In this document: one piece after another, positions 10,013 through 20,938 of the stretch
Layout: every line of letters starts with the position of its first letter
Numbering within the stretch: the stretch's first letter is position 1
DNA from: Halomonas gemina
Lineage (GTDB): Bacteria > Pseudomonadota > Gammaproteobacteria > Pseudomonadales > Halomonadaceae
NCBI RefSeq assembly: GCF_023554995.1
Contig: NZ_JAMJPK010000008.1
Coordinates: 62,001 to 126,000, forward strand
Direction of reading: 5' to 3'
DNA: 64,000 bases
Translations under genes and position numbers: made by a program
The notes under the pieces: generated by a model
Databases searched by the model: none
Seen by the model: the letters and a program-made list of their open reading frames with translations, nothing else
Told to the model about the DNA's origin: nothing

Positions 10013-10339
10013 ATGGCGCACCTTTCGATCACCACTGCCGCCGCCGAGCAGATCCACCGGGTGCTCGATGAGCGGGGCCACGGCCTTGGCCTGCGGGTCT
10101 CGGTCAAGCCCAGCGGCTGCTCCGGCTACAGCTACGTGCTCGACTTCGCGGACGAGGCGGCCAATGACGACGTGACCTTCGAGGAGCACGGCGTCACCGT
10201 CTTCGTCGCCCCCGAGGCCCTGGAGATGCTCGATGGCAGCGAAGTCGACTATGTCTCGGAAGGGCTCAACCGCTTCTTCCGCTTCAACAACCCCAACGTC
10301 AAGGACCAGTGCGGCTGCGGCGAGAGCTTCAGCGTCTGA
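10013..10339 (+). CDS. iscA: A-type Fe-S carrier IscA
   Basis: Carrier that binds iron or Fe-S clusters and passes them to [4Fe-4S] proteins. The 108-residue product has the three invariant cysteines: Cys36 in PSGCSGYSY and Cys100/Cys102 in [10 protein letters not shown] chose the ATG at 10013, preceded by AGGAGAGAG; the open frame begins earlier inside iscS. In E. coli iscU lies between iscS and iscA and hscBA-fdx follow; here iscA directly follows iscS and the next gene is ndk. IscA versus SufA/ErpA naming is by context. Confidence 0.9.
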   Translation: MAHLSITTAAAEQIHRVLDERGHGLGLRVSVKPSGCSGYSYVLDFADEAANDDVTFEEHGVTVFVAPEALEMLDGSEVDYVSEGLNRFFRFNNPNVKDQCGCGESFSV

Positions 10340-10343
10340 ACGA

Positions 10344-10373
10344 TTGTTCAACGCCGTCCCGGAGCGTTATACT
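10344..10373 (+). promoter_or_regulatory. candidate sigma70 promoter of ndk
   Basis: TTGTTC and TATACT with an 18-bp spacer immediately after the iscA stop codon. The start codon of ndk lies about 180 bp downstream, leaving a long GC-rich leader in which I see no recognisable riboswitch. Confidence 0.6.
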
Positions 10374-10551
10374 CCCCGCCCAGTCGGCGCACGTTGCCGA
10401 ACCGCCGGACGCCGCAACGCCGGGCGCCGGGCCGCTCAATCCGAATCGCCGCGCCGCCCTCTCCCTCGCGGAGCCAGGGGCGGCGCGGCGCTATCCATCA
10501 CCACTGCATCCATCACCACATCATTTTCCAACCAACCGGAGACATGCCCCC

Positions 10552-10977
10552 ATGGCCAACCAGCGCACCCTGTCCATCATCAAGCCCGATGCCGTCGCCA
10601 AGAACGTGATCGGCGAGATCGAGAGCCGCTTCGAGAAGGGAGGCCTGAAGATCGTGGCCGCCAAGATGCTCCAGCTCTCCGAGGAGAAGGCCGGTGGCTT
10701 CTATGCCGAGCACAAGGAGCGCCCCTTCTTCAAGGACCTGGTCGGCTTCATGACCTCCGGACCGGTGGTCGTGCAGGTGCTCGAGGGCGAAGAGGCCATC
10801 GCCAAGAACCGTGACCTGATGGGCGCCACCAACCCCAAGGAAGCGGCGCCGGGCACCATCCGTGCCGACTTCGCCGAGGCCATCGACGCCAACGCCGTGC
10901 ATGGCTCCGATTCCCCGGAATCCGCCGAGCGCGAGATTGCCTACTTCTTTGCGGCTGACGAGATCTGCCCGCGCTGA
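10552..10977 (+). CDS. ndk: nucleoside diphosphate kinase
   Basis: Balances NTP pools by moving the gamma phosphate between nucleotides. The 141-residue protein shows [11 protein letters not shown] near the N terminus (Lys11), [17 protein letters not shown], the [11 protein letters not shown] nucleotide loop, and the phosphorylated His117 in NAVHGSDS. The ATG at 10552 gives the standard family N terminus. The gene ends exactly where a MITE-like inverted repeat begins. Confidence 0.96.
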   Translation: MANQRTLSIIKPDAVAKNVIGEIESRFEKGGLKIVAAKMLQLSEEKAGGFYAEHKERPFFKDLVGFMTSGPVVVQVLEGEEAIAKNRDLMGATNPKEAAPGTIRADFAEAIDANAVHGSDSPESAEREIAYFFAADEICPR

Positions 10978-11118
10978 GGAAACACTGATTTATTGCTGCG
11001 CTCGATATCTTGGTTGCCGGCGGTGCTCGAAATCCTCACCTAGTACCGCATAGGCTCCGGTTTCTGCGCTCCGGCGTCGACCAACCTCTCTTCGCTCGCG
11101 ACATAAATCAGAAGTTCC
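10978..11118. repeat. MITE-like 141-bp inverted-repeat element
   Basis: The left end reads GGAAACACTGATTTAT and the right end, read inward, GGAACTTCTGATTTAT, so the terminal repeats match at 13 of 16 positions. Internal stretches are also partly complementary, so the whole element can fold back on itself. It is flanked by CTGA (10974-10977, including the ndk stop codon) and CTTA (11119-11122), a possible degenerate 4-bp target duplication of the kind left by IS5-type transposases. No coding capacity. Confidence 0.55.
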
Positions 11119-11189
11119 CTTAGGCAGCTCTTCTGCCCAGCGGGGGCACAGCCCCCGCTGCCCACTGCCCCAACGACTCGCTGACCGCC

Positions 11190-12317
11190 ATGACCGCCAC
11201 CACTGCTCCCCGTCTCACCAACCTGCTCGGCATGACCCGCGAGGAGCTGGAAGCCTTCTTCCTCTCCATCGGCGAGAAGAAGTTCCGTGCCGCCCAGGTG
11301 ATGAAGTGGATCCACATCGAGGGCTGCGACGACTTCGCCGCCATGACCAACCTCTCCAAGGCGCTGCGCTCGCGTCTGGCCGAGGTCGCCGAGATCCGCG
11401 GCCCCGGCGTGGTCTACGAGGGCACCTCCAGCGACGGCACCCGCAAGTGGGTGCTCGAGGTGGAGGACGGCAGCTACGTGGAGACGGTGCTGATCCCCGC
11501 CGACAACGGCAAGCGCCGCACCCTGTGCGTCTCTTCCCAGGTCGGCTGCTCGCTGGACTGCAGCTTCTGCTCCACCGGCAAGCAGGGCTTCCAGCGCAAC
11601 CTCACCGCCGCCGAGATCATCGGCCAGGTGTGGGTGGCCCAGCGCAGCGTGGGGCCCCGCCGCGACACCGCCCAGCGTCCCGTCACCAACGTGGTGATGA
11701 TGGGCATGGGCGAGCCGCTGATGAACTACGACAACGTCGTCCCCGCGATGAAGCTGATGCTCGACGACGACGGCTACGGCCTCTCCAAGCGCCGCGTCAC
11801 GCTCTCTACCTCCGGCGTGGTGCCGATGCTCGACAAGCTCGGCGACGAGCTCGACGTGAGCCTGGCCATCTCGCTGCATGCCGCCAACGACGAGCTGCGC
11901 AACGAGCTGGTACCGCTCAACCGCAAGTACAACATCCGCACCCTGCTCGATGCCTGCCACCGCTACCTGGCCAAGTGCCACGACACGCGAATGGTGACCA
12001 TCGAGTACACGGTGATCAAGGACGTCAACGACCAGCAGGAGCACGCCGAGCAGCTCGCCGCCCTGCTCGATGAGCTGCCGTGCAAGATCAACCTGATCCC
12101 CTTCAACCCCTTCCCGCACTCGGGCTACGAGACGCCGTCGCGCAACCAGGTGGTACGCTTCCAGCAGTGGCTTTATGAGCTGGGCTACACCGCGCCGATC
12201 CGCACCACCCGCGGCGACGACATCGATGCCGCCTGCGGTCAGCTGGTGGGTCGCGTCAAGGATCGCACCCGGCGCCACGAGCGCTATATCCAGTCCATTC
12301 AGATCGACGCCGACTGA
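11190..12317 (+). CDS. rlmN: 23S rRNA A2503 / tRNA A37 C2-methyltransferase RlmN
   Basis: Radical SAM enzyme that methylates C2 of A2503 in 23S rRNA and of A37 in some tRNAs. The 375-residue protein holds the cluster-binding cysteines 120, 124 and 127 in [18 protein letters not shown], the [15 protein letters not shown] motif and a conserved late Cys in [10 protein letters not shown] that forms the protein-RNA adduct. It needs a [4Fe-4S] cluster, which fits its place after the isc genes. The region upstream carries the MITE-like element. Confidence 0.95.
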   Translation: MTATTAPRLTNLLGMTREELEAFFLSIGEKKFRAAQVMKWIHIEGCDDFAAMTNLSKALRSRLAEVAEIRGPGVVYEGTSSDGTRKWVLEVEDGSYVETVLIPADNGKRRTLCVSSQVGCSLDCSFCSTGKQGFQRNLTAAEIIGQVWVAQRSVGPRRDTAQRPVTNVVMMGMGEPLMNYDNVVPAMKLMLDDDGYGLSKRRVTLSTSGVVPMLDKLGDELDVSLAISLHAANDELRNELVPLNRKYNIRTLLDACHRYLAKCHDTRMVTIEYTVIKDVNDQQEHAEQLAALLDELPCKINLIPFNPFPHSGYETPSRNQVVRFQQWLYELGYTAPIRTTRGDDIDAACGQLVGRVKDRTRRHERYIQSIQIDAD

Positions 12318-12329
12318 GCGGGGGTCACC

Positions 12330-12358
12330 TTGACTTCAACTGGGCTCGGCGCTTTGAT
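12330..12358 (+). promoter_or_regulatory. candidate promoter of the pilW-rodZ-ispG run
   Basis: TTGACT and TTTGAT with a 17-bp spacer, about 80 bp upstream of the TPR lipoprotein gene, in the only sizeable gap between rlmN and der. Confidence 0.45.
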
Positions 12359-12439
12359 GGACGGGCCTTTTTTCACCGTCGGCCGCGTGTCGCCAGCTAC
12401 CCTGGGCCGCCGGCTCCGTGCCCACCTGGAGAGGATGCC

Positions 12440-13168
12440 ATGACCCGTTGCCCGCGCATGATCGGCCTGAGGCAGATACCCGCCGCCACCATGCTGCTGG
12501 GCTCGCTGTGGCTGGCCGGTTGCGCCACCCAGACCAACCTGCCCGGGGGCAGCGACAACGAGGCCTCCGAGGCCTACACCCGTCTGGGCGTCGCCTACCT
12601 CGAGCGCGACAACCTGCCGCGCGCCATGAATGCCCTGGACCGCGCCCTGGAGATCGATCCCCGGGATGCCGAGGCCCTGCAGGCCATGGCGATGGTCCAC
12701 CAGCGTCAGGGCGAGGCCGGGCTCGCCGACGAGACCTTCAGGCGCGCCCTCGAGGCCGACCCCTCGTTCACCCGGGCACGCAACAACTACGCCGCGTTCC
12801 TGTATGATCGTGGCCGCCTTGGCGAGGCCTGCGAGCAGCTCGAGCAGGCCTCTCGCGATACCCAGTACGACAGCCGGGCGCAGCTCTTTGCCAACCTCGG
12901 CCAGTGCCGGCTCGAGATGGGCGACGTCGCGGCCGCCCGGGAGAGCCTGGCCCGCGCCCAGGCCATCGCCCCGCGCCGCCCGCGCAGCTACCTGCTGCTG
13001 GCCGAGCTCGAGTACGCCCAGGGCAACCTCGAGCGCGCCGAGCAGCAGCTCGAGACCTACATGCGCCTGGCCGGCCCGCGGGCCGAAGCCCTGCGCCTGG
13101 CCCGCGACATCGCCCGGGATCGCGGCGACCCCGCCACCGCCAGCTTCTACGCCGACCAGCTGGAGTGA
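12440..13168 (+). CDS. pilW: TPR lipoprotein of the PilW/PilF type
   Basis: Outer-membrane-type lipoprotein with tetratricopeptide repeats; PilW/PilF helps assemble the type IV pilus secretin in pilus-forming species. The 242-residue product has a signal peptide with lipobox LWLAGC (Cys28) followed by about five TPR motifs such as AYTRLGVAYLERDNLPRAMN. The position between rlmN and rodZ is the classical pilW locus. No other pilus genes are in the window, so the pilus role is by family and synteny only. GAGAGG precedes the ATG. Confidence 0.82.
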   Translation: MTRCPRMIGLRQIPAATMLLGSLWLAGCATQTNLPGGSDNEASEAYTRLGVAYLERDNLPRAMNALDRALEIDPRDAEALQAMAMVHQRQGEAGLADETFRRALEADPSFTRARNNYAAFLYDRGRLGEACEQLEQASRDTQYDSRAQLFANLGQCRLEMGDVAAARESLARAQAIAPRRPRSYLLLAELEYAQGNLERAEQQLETYMRLAGPRAEALRLARDIARDRGDPATASFYADQLE

Positions 13169-13216
13169 TCCCGTGCCGGGCCCAGACCACCGTTTACTGA
13201 CGAAGGATGCTCAGCC

Positions 13217-14239
13217 ATGAGCGACATTCACACCGATGATGCCGCCGAGACCGCACCACGCCAGGCCTCCCCGGGCGAGATGCTGCGTCGCGAGCGCGAG
13301 GCCCAGGGCCTCGACCGCGAGGAGGTCGCCGCCGCCCTCAACCTGCGCCCGGCGGTGATCCAGGGGCTGGAAGGCGACAGCTACGAGGAGGTGCCGGTGG
13401 CCGCCTATCGCCGCGGCTACCTGCGCAGCTACGCCCACCTGCTCGGCATCGACGACCGTCCCGTGCTCGAGGCCTACAAGGCACGCTTCGGCACCCAGGA
13501 GACCGAGCACCGCATCACCCCGGTCCAGGTCACCCGGCCGCCCTCGCGCCTCGGCGCCTGGCTGTTCCGCCTGGTCACCGTGCTGGTGATCGCCGGCCTG
13601 ATCGGCCTGACGCTGATGTGGTGGCAGAGCCGCGGCGGCAGCCAGCCGCCCGCCCCCGGCGACAGCGGGCCGGTATCGGTGGACAGCCTGGACGGCAGCA
13701 CCACCATCACCGAGGACAGCACCAGCAGCGAAGGAGACGCCAGCGGCGATGCCTCCCTGCCACCGCTGCCCGAGGAGGAGAGCGACCTCGGCCTGGTCGA
13801 GGACGCGCCACGCGATGCCGAGCCGCCGTCGCCGGCCGACGACGCCGCCGACGAGCCGGCAACGGCCGAGGACGAGAGCGCTGCCGACGACACGGCCGCC
13901 AGCGGCGACGGCGAGGCGGCCGCGGAGGCCGAGCCCGACGCGGTCGCCGAGGCCGCCCCCGAGGAGGAGGGCCCCGCCGAGGAAGTGGCCGGCGATGCGC
14001 GGGTGCTGGAGCTGACCTTCAACGAGCAGTCCTGGACCGAGATCTTCGACGCCAGCAATGAGCGCGTCTTCGTCGGCCTCCAGGAACCCGGCACCACGGC
14101 ACGCGTCGAAGGCGAACCGCCGTTCCGCCTGACCGTGGGCAACGCCACCGGCGTCGAGCTGGTCTGGCAAGGCGAGCCCGTGGACCTCCCGGCCCGCGCC
14201 GGGGCCAACAACGTTGCCCGCTTCACCCTGGGAGAATGA
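13217..14239 (+). CDS. rodZ: cytoskeletal protein RodZ
   Basis: Links MreB to the cell-wall elongation machinery. The 340-residue protein has an N-terminal XRE-type helix-turn-helix (about residues 20-85), one membrane span near 113-136, a periplasmic linker of about 120 residues very rich in Asp, Glu, Ala and Ser, and a C-terminal DUF4115 domain (about 258-340) with [14 protein letters not shown]. The acidic linker is longer and more charged than in E. coli RodZ and fits a halophilic periplasm. It is followed closely by ispG. Confidence 0.92.
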   Translation: MSDIHTDDAAETAPRQASPGEMLRREREAQGLDREEVAAALNLRPAVIQGLEGDSYEEVPVAAYRRGYLRSYAHLLGIDDRPVLEAYKARFGTQETEHRITPVQVTRPPSRLGAWLFRLVTVLVIAGLIGLTLMWWQSRGGSQPPAPGDSGPVSVDSLDGSTTITEDSTSSEGDASGDASLPPLPEEESDLGLVEDAPRDAEPPSPADDAADEPATAEDESAADDTAASGDGEAAAEAEPDAVAEAAPEEEGPAEEVAGDARVLELTFNEQSWTEIFDASNERVFVGLQEPGTTARVEGEPPFRLTVGNATGVELVWQGEPVDLPARAGANNVARFTLGE

Positions 14240-14249
14240 TTCCGTCACC

Positions 14250-15365
14250 ATGCACGCACAATCCCCCATCGTTCGTCGCAAGTCGCGCCAGATCCATGTC
14301 GGCAAGGTGCCGGTCGGAGGCGATGCCCCCATCTCCGTCCAGAGCATGACCAACACCGACACCCTGGACGTGGCCGCTACCGTGGCGCAGATCCGCCAGC
14401 TCGAGGCCGCCGGCGCCGACATCGTGCGCGTCTCGGTGCCCGACATGGACGCCGCCGAGGCCTTCGGGCGCATCAAGCGCGAGGTCGAGGTGCCGCTGGT
14501 CGCCGACATCCACTTCGACTACAAGATTGCCCTGCGCGTCGCCGAGCTCGGCGTCGACTGCCTGCGCATCAACCCCGGCAACATCGGCAAGGAAGAGCGG
14601 GTCCGCGCCGTGGTCTCGGCGGCCCGCGACAACGGCATCCCGATCCGCATCGGCGTCAATGCCGGCTCGCTGGAGAAGGACCTGCAGAAGAAGTACGGCG
14701 AGCCCACCCCCGCGGCCCTGGTCGAGTCGGCGATGCGCCACATCGACCATCTGGACCGCCTCGACTTCCCCGACTTCAAGGTCAGCGTCAAGGCCTCGGA
14801 CGTCTTCATGGCGGTGGCAGCCTATCGCGACCTGGCCAGGCGCATCGAGCAGCCGCTGCACCTGGGGATCACCGAGGCCGGCGGGCTGCGCTCGGGGACC
14901 GTCAAGTCCTCCATCGGCCTGGGCATGCTGCTGATGGACGGCATCGGCGACACCATTCGCGTGTCGCTCGCCGCCGACCCGGTCGAGGAGATCAAGGTCG
15001 GCTACGACATGCTCAAGAGCCTGCGCCTGCGCAGCAAGGGCATCAACTTCGTGGCCTGCCCGAGCTGCTCGCGCCAGAACTTCGACGTCATCGGCACCAT
15101 GAACGCCCTCGAGGAGCGCCTGGAGGACATCATGACGCCACTCGACGTCTCGGTGATCGGCTGCGTGGTCAACGGCCCGGGCGAGGCCAAGGAGAGCGAT
15201 ATCGGCCTCACCGGCGGCAGCCCCGCCAACCTCGTCTACATCGACGGCAAGCCGGCGAGCAAGCTGCGCAACGACCACCTGGTGGACGACCTGGAGCGGC
15301 TGATCCGCGACAAGGTGCGCGAGAAGCAGCAGGCCGAACAGGATGTCATCGCCCGGGACGCCTGA
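14250..15365 (+). CDS. ispG: 4-hydroxy-3-methylbut-2-en-1-yl diphosphate synthase IspG
   Basis: Fe-S enzyme of the MEP isoprenoid pathway converting MEcPP to HMBPP. With the ATG at 14250 the product has 371 residues, and the cluster ligands fall at Cys270 and Cys273 ([14 protein letters not shown]) and Cys305 ([12 protein letters not shown]), the E. coli numbers. An in-frame start at 14214 would overlap rodZ and is rejected. It is another Fe-S client in the transcription unit that begins with the isc genes. Confidence 0.96.
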   Translation: MHAQSPIVRRKSRQIHVGKVPVGGDAPISVQSMTNTDTLDVAATVAQIRQLEAAGADIVRVSVPDMDAAEAFGRIKREVEVPLVADIHFDYKIALRVAELGVDCLRINPGNIGKEERVRAVVSAARDNGIPIRIGVNAGSLEKDLQKKYGEPTPAALVESAMRHIDHLDRLDFPDFKVSVKASDVFMAVAAYRDLARRIEQPLHLGITEAGGLRSGTVKSSIGLGMLLMDGIGDTIRVSLAADPVEEIKVGYDMLKSLRLRSKGINFVACPSCSRQNFDVIGTMNALEERLEDIMTPLDVSVIGCVVNGPGEAKESDIGLTGGSPANLVYIDGKPASKLRNDHLVDDLERLIRDKVREKQQAEQDVIARDA

Positions 15366-15405
15366 CCCCCTGGGTGGCGTCCGGCGAGCAGACAAGGAGC
15401 AAGCA

Positions 15406-16734
<1,329 letters not shown>

Positions 16735-16762
16735 CGGACACCCGCATCAGAGGAGACCGCCC

Positions 16763-17419
16763 GTGGCGGAGCTGAGAACCGAGGAAGAACAGCTTGAGGC
16801 CATCAAGCGCTGGTGGAAGGAGAACGGGACCTCGCTGATCGCCGGCGTGGTCATCGCCGCGGCCGGCGTGTTCGGCTGGAACGCCTGGCAGGACTATCAG
16901 GCGAGCAAGGCCGAGGCTGCCTCCATGCGCTACCAGCAGCTGCTCGACCTCACCGGCCGGGACGACCTGGACGACGATGCCCGACAGCGTGCCGACGAGC
17001 TGGTCGGCGAGATCATCGACGAGCACGGCAAGACCCTCTACGCCGACCTGGCACGGCTGCTCGACGCCCGCCTGGCGGTCGACGCGGGTGACCGGGAACG
17101 GGCCCGGGCCGCCCTCGAGGCGGTGGTCGAGGGCAGCGAGCGCGACTACCTAGAGGGCCTGGCGCGCCTGCGCCTGGCCCGCCTGCAGCTCGCCGAGGGC
17201 AGTGCCGAGACGGCCCTGACCACCCTGGAGGGCGTACCCGAGGCCCTGGCGGCCCAGCGCGCCGAGGTGCGCGGCGATGCCCAGCATGCCCTGGGGCAGG
17301 CCGACCAGGCCCGTGAGGCCTGGCGCGAGGCCCTGACCCTCGCCGACAAACGTGACCAGCCGCTCTACGGCGTTCAGCTCAAGCTGGACGACCTCGGCGC
17401 CGAGGAGGCCACCCTATGA
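16763..17419 (+). CDS. yfgM: YfgM-like ancillary translocon / TPR protein
   Basis: Single-span inner-membrane protein with periplasmic tetratricopeptide repeats; E. coli YfgM associates with SecYEG and periplasmic chaperones. The 218-residue product begins with the soluble stretch EEEQLEAIKRWWKENG, has a span at about residues 24-41 (SLIAGVVIAAAGVFGW), then alpha-helical repeats. Start is GTG at 16763 with AGGAG upstream. It overlaps bamB by 4 bp, so the two are translationally coupled, as in the conserved hisS-yfgM-bamB-der order. Confidence 0.9.
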   Translation: MAELRTEEEQLEAIKRWWKENGTSLIAGVVIAAAGVFGWNAWQDYQASKAEAASMRYQQLLDLTGRDDLDDDARQRADELVGEIIDEHGKTLYADLARLLDARLAVDAGDRERARAALEAVVEGSERDYLEGLARLRLARLQLAEGSAETALTTLEGVPEALAAQRAEVRGDAQHALGQADQAREAWREALTLADKRDQPLYGVQLKLDDLGAEEATL

Positions 17420-18564
17420 GACCGACCCTGCTGATTGCCGCTGCCGCTTCCCTGGCCCTGCTGGCCGGCTGCGCCGGCAAGGCCGAGCCCGAGTATGCCC
17501 CGCGCGAGCTGACGTCCCTGGACGCCACCACCGAGCTGGAGACCCTGTGGCGCGAGCGCGTCGGCAAGGGGCTGGGCGAGGCCGGCTACCCGGTGTCACC
17601 GGCCCAGGACGGTGACACCCTGTTCGCCGCCGACGGCCGGGGCCTGGTGGCGGCACTGGACGCCGACAGCGGCGAGACCCGCTGGGAGGTCGAGCTCGAC
17701 ACACCGGTCTCCAGCGGCCTGACCGCCGTGGCCGGCAGCCTCTTCCTGGCCACCCGCAACGGCGAGGTGCTCTCCCTGGACCAGGCCGATGGCGAGATCC
17801 AGTGGCGCTCCCGGGTCACCAGTGAGGTGCTGGCCGCGCCCCAGGCCAACCAGCAGCTGCTGGTGGTGCAGGCCGTCGATGGTCGCGTCACGGCCCTGGA
17901 CCGCCAGAGCGGCGACGAACGCTGGGTCTACAGCGGCCCGCGCCCCTCGCTGACCCTGCGCGGCACCGGCACCCCCACGGTGATCGACCCGGTCACCTTC
18001 GCCGGCTTCGCCAATGGTCGCCTGGTGACGCTGGACAACCGCAGCGGCCAGCCGCTCTGGGAGCGCCGCATCGCCATTCCCCAGGGGCGCAGCGAGATCG
18101 ACCGCCTGGTCGACCTGGCCGGTCAGCCGGTCCTTACCCAGGACGGCCGGCTCTTCGTGACCAGCTACAACGGCCGCCTGGCCGCCCTCGACGCCCCCTC
18201 CGGCGAGGTGCAGTGGGCGCAGGAGCTCTCCAGCTACCACACCCCGATCCTGGTGGGAGACTTCCTGTTCGTGGTCGACGAGGCCAGCCACGTCATCGCC
18301 GTGGATGCCGGGTCCGGCAACGAGATCTGGCGCAACGAGGCCCTCGAGGGGCGTTCGCTCACCGCGCCAGCCTATGCCACCGACCACCTGGTAGTGGGCG
18401 ACGTCGAGGGCTACCTGCACCTGATCGATGCCCGCGAGGGTGAGATCGTCGGCCGCACCCGCGTCGACGGCTCGGGGATCGGCGTGCGCCCGCTCACCGA
18501 CCGGCGGCGCATCTATGCGCTGGCCAACGACGGCACCCTGGAAGCCCTGGAGCTTCGCCCATGA
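17416..18564 (+). CDS. bamB: outer-membrane assembly lipoprotein BamB
   Basis: Beta-propeller lipoprotein of the BAM complex that inserts outer-membrane proteins. The 382-residue protein has lipobox LLAGC (Cys19) and PQQ-like repeat blades such as [19 protein letters not shown] and [19 protein letters not shown]. Both ends overlap their neighbours by an ATGA (yfgM upstream, der downstream), so the three genes are read together. Confidence 0.95.
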   Translation: MRPTLLIAAAASLALLAGCAGKAEPEYAPRELTSLDATTELETLWRERVGKGLGEAGYPVSPAQDGDTLFAADGRGLVAALDADSGETRWEVELDTPVSSGLTAVAGSLFLATRNGEVLSLDQADGEIQWRSRVTSEVLAAPQANQQLLVVQAVDGRVTALDRQSGDERWVYSGPRPSLTLRGTGTPTVIDPVTFAGFANGRLVTLDNRSGQPLWERRIAIPQGRSEIDRLVDLAGQPVLTQDGRLFVTSYNGRLAALDAPSGEVQWAQELSSYHTPILVGDFLFVVDEASHVIAVDAGSGNEIWRNEALEGRSLTAPAYATDHLVVGDVEGYLHLIDAREGEIVGRTRVDGSGIGVRPLTDRRRIYALANDGTLEALELRP

Positions 18565-19964
18565 CGCCGGTGATCGCCCTGGTCGGCCGTCCCAACGTCG
18601 GCAAGTCGACGCTCTTCAACCGCCTGACCCGCTCGCGGGACGCCCTGGTGGCGGACTTCCCGGGGCTGACCCGCGACCGCAAGTACGGTAACGGCATGCT
18701 CGGCGACAAGGCCTACACGGTGATCGATACCGGCGGCATCAGCGGTGACGAGGAGGGCATCGATGCGGCCATGGCCGAGCAATCGCTGGTGGCCATCGAC
18801 GAGGCCGACATCGTGCTCTTCCTGGTCGACGCCCGCGCCGGCCTCAACGTCGCCGACCAGGCCATCGCCAACCACCTGCGGGTCAACCAGAAGAAGACCT
18901 GGCTGGTGGTCAACAAGGTCGACGGCCTGGAAGAGCACAGCGCCATGGCCGACTTCTGGCAGCTGGGGCTCGGCGACCCGCACCCCATCGCCGCGGCCCA
19001 TGGCCGCAACGTCACCACGCTGATCGAGGAGGTGCTCGAGCCCTTCCCCGCGCGTGACGAGAGCATCCCCGCGGACACCGGCACCAAGGGGATCCGCATC
19101 GGCGTGATCGGCCGCCCCAACGTCGGCAAGTCGACCCTGGTCAACCGCCTGCTCGGCGAGGAGCGGGTGGTGGTCTTCGACGAGGCCGGCACTACCCGCG
19201 ACGCCATCGAGATTCCCTTCGAGCGGCGCGGCAAGCCCTACGTGCTGGTGGACACCGCCGGGGTCAGGCGCCGCAAGAACGTCCGCGAGATAGCCGAGAA
19301 GTTCTCGATCATCAAGACCCTGGAGGCGATCAAGGAGTGCCACGTGGCCATCGTGGTGCTGGATGCCCGCAGCGGACTGGTGGAGCAGGACCTCCACCTG
19401 CTGGACTACGTGCTGACCAGCGGGCGTGCCCTGGTGCTGGCAGTCAACAAGTGGGACGGCCTGGAGCACGAGGCCAAGGAGTCGATGCGCACCGAGATCA
19501 AGCGCCGCCTGGGCTTCGCCGACTATGCCGATCTGCACTTCATCTCGGCGCTGCACGGCACCGGGGTGGGGGACCTCTACCCGTCACTGGAGCGCGCCTT
19601 CGCCTCAGCCAACGCCCACTGGTCCACCAACCGCCTGACCACCATCCTCCAGGACGCCGTGGAGGCCCACCAGCCGCCCCTCGTGCGCGGGCGACGGATC
19701 AAGCTGCGCATGGCCCACCAGGGCGGCAGCAACCCGCCGATCATCGTGGTCCACGGCAACCAGACAGGCTCGCTGCCAGAGGCCTACAAGCGCTACCTGA
19801 CCAACACCTTCCGCAAGGTGCTCAAGGTGCGCGGCACCCCGATGCGCTTCGAGTTCCGATCGGGCGAGAACCCCTACGACTCGCTGGCCGGCGCCAGCGA
19901 CCGTGAGAAGGCCAAGAAGCGGGAACTGGGCCGCACCAAGGAGGCGCGCAGGAGCCGCCGCTGA
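18561..19964 (+). CDS. der: ribosome biogenesis GTPase Der
   Basis: Double-GTPase needed for 50S subunit assembly. The 467-residue protein has two G domains, each with GRPNVGKST as P loop (residues 8-16 and near 185), NKVDG and NKWDG as G4 motifs, and a C-terminal KH-like domain with [20 protein letters not shown] basic C-terminal tail ends it. It is the last gene of the long plus-strand run, followed by a GC hairpin. Confidence 0.96.
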   Translation: MTPVIALVGRPNVGKSTLFNRLTRSRDALVADFPGLTRDRKYGNGMLGDKAYTVIDTGGISGDEEGIDAAMAEQSLVAIDEADIVLFLVDARAGLNVADQAIANHLRVNQKKTWLVVNKVDGLEEHSAMADFWQLGLGDPHPIAAAHGRNVTTLIEEVLEPFPARDESIPADTGTKGIRIGVIGRPNVGKSTLVNRLLGEERVVVFDEAGTTRDAIEIPFERRGKPYVLVDTAGVRRRKNVREIAEKFSIIKTLEAIKECHVAIVVLDARSGLVEQDLHLLDYVLTSGRALVLAVNKWDGLEHEAKESMRTEIKRRLGFADYADLHFISALHGTGVGDLYPSLERAFASANAHWSTNRLTTILQDAVEAHQPPLVRGRRIKLRMAHQGGSNPPIIVVHGNQTGSLPEAYKRYLTNTFRKVLKVRGTPMRFEFRSGENPYDSLAGASDREKAKKRELGRTKEARRSRR

Positions 19965-19993
19965 GCCACCCTCCCCTGGCCTTCATGTCCGCC

Positions 19994-20027
19994 GCGCCCG
20001 GCCCGGTCATCACGACCTGCCGGGCGC
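19994..20027 (+). other. GC-rich hairpin after der
   Basis: 9-bp arms GCGCCCGGC and GCCGGGCGC around a 16-nt loop, 30 bp after the der stop. Without a U-tract it is a weak terminator candidate at best. The rest of 19965-20162 shows nothing I recognise. Confidence 0.4.
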
Positions 20028-20162
20028 TGTCGTCAAGCGCCGACAGTTCCGCTTCTGCCGAGGGCAGGGAGGGGCCCCGACGGCTTGACGCGAGCCACCA
20101 TTGGCCCTGAAATACGCCCCTCGCTGCAATGCAGCACCGCTGCTCTCCCTGAGGATTCCACG

Positions 20163-20783
20163 ATGCTCATCCGTCGCCTGACGCGCCGCTGGCGCCTGCT
20201 CGCCCCGCTCTGCCTGGCTGCCCTGCTCGGCGGCTGCCTGGCGATCCCCCAGACCGGCCTCTTCGCCTTCCGCCTGGCCGTGACGTCGCTGGGGGTGGAG
20301 GAGGTGCGCATCGGCCCCTACGCCGTGGATGCCCGCCTAGACACCAGCGATATCATGTCGCTGGCGATGTCGAGCCTCGGCGCCGGCAGCCTGCCGCTGC
20401 AGGCCACCCTGGCCATGGGGCTCGGCCTGCCCACCGGCATGCCGCCGGTGGAGATGGCCGGCTTCCGCTGGACCCTGGACATGCCCGGCGTGGAGCCGGT
20501 CAGCGGCGACTACGAGCAGGACGTGACCCTGACCTCGGGCGATGACGCCAAGCTGCGCCTGCCGGTTGCCTTCGACCTGCTGGGTGGCGACGGCAAGCGG
20601 CTGGCCCCCATGGTGGAGCTCGCCAGCCAGCTGGCCCGCCAGGGGGAGCTGCCCGCTGGCAGCGAACTGGCGATCACCCCGGGGGACCTGCGCGGCCTGG
20701 GCATGACCCTGCCCGCCGGCCTGCTCACTCCCACCATCCGCCTGGGCGTGGGCGAGGATGGCTCGCTGATTCCGCGGGGGTAA
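20163..20783 (+). CDS. putative lipoprotein, LEA/Water-stress-like beta domain
   Basis: I do not recognise a named family with certainty. The 206-residue product has a signal peptide with lipobox LLGGC (Cys25). The mature part resembles LEA type-2 domain proteins in its order of beta strands: a segment around GVEEVRIGPYAVDARL, a middle part on a wide-type fold and VSGDYEQDVTLTSGDDAKLRLPV. The ATG at 20163 is chosen because it gives the signal peptide; the frame is open further upstream. Monocistronic by position; function unknown. Confidence 0.75.
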   Translation: MLIRRLTRRWRLLAPLCLAALLGGCLAIPQTGLFAFRLAVTSLGVEEVRIGPYAVDARLDTSDIMSLAMSSLGAGSLPLQATLAMGLGLPTGMPPVEMAGFRWTLDMPGVEPVSGDYEQDVTLTSGDDAKLRLPVAFDLLGGDGKRLAPMVELASQLARQGELPAGSELAITPGDLRGLGMTLPAGLLTPTIRLGVGEDGSLIPRG

Positions 20784-20800
20784 CGTGGCCAGAGCACAAG

Positions 20801-20911
20801 CGGGGCGCCGGGAACAGGTCGTAGAGGGGGTCCTACGCCAGGGATGGCGTCGGTAGCGCCCATGGATGGGTTCACAGCGCCCCTCATAGGCCTGTCGCCG
20901 GATCAGCCCCG
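20801..20911. repeat. 111-bp palindromic multi-hairpin element
   Basis: Outer arms CGGGGC (20801-20806) and GCCCCG (20906-20911) enclose ACAGG/CCTGT and at least three inner stems: CGTAG/CTACG, CGCCA/TGGCG and CCCAT/ATGGG. The fold is cloverleaf-like. It lies in the gap between two converging genes. It resembles dispersed intergenic repeats that I recall from Halomonas genomes; copy number cannot be checked here because no second copy is in the window. Confidence 0.6.
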
Positions 20912-20938
20912 TTGCCGGGATTTTGCTGAAGTTCTATC

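Noticed and set aside
10340-10551. Small RNA or riboswitch in the iscA-ndk spacer
   Set aside because: A promoter is visible, but the 178-bp leader shows no conserved motif or strong terminator, so I annotate only the promoter.
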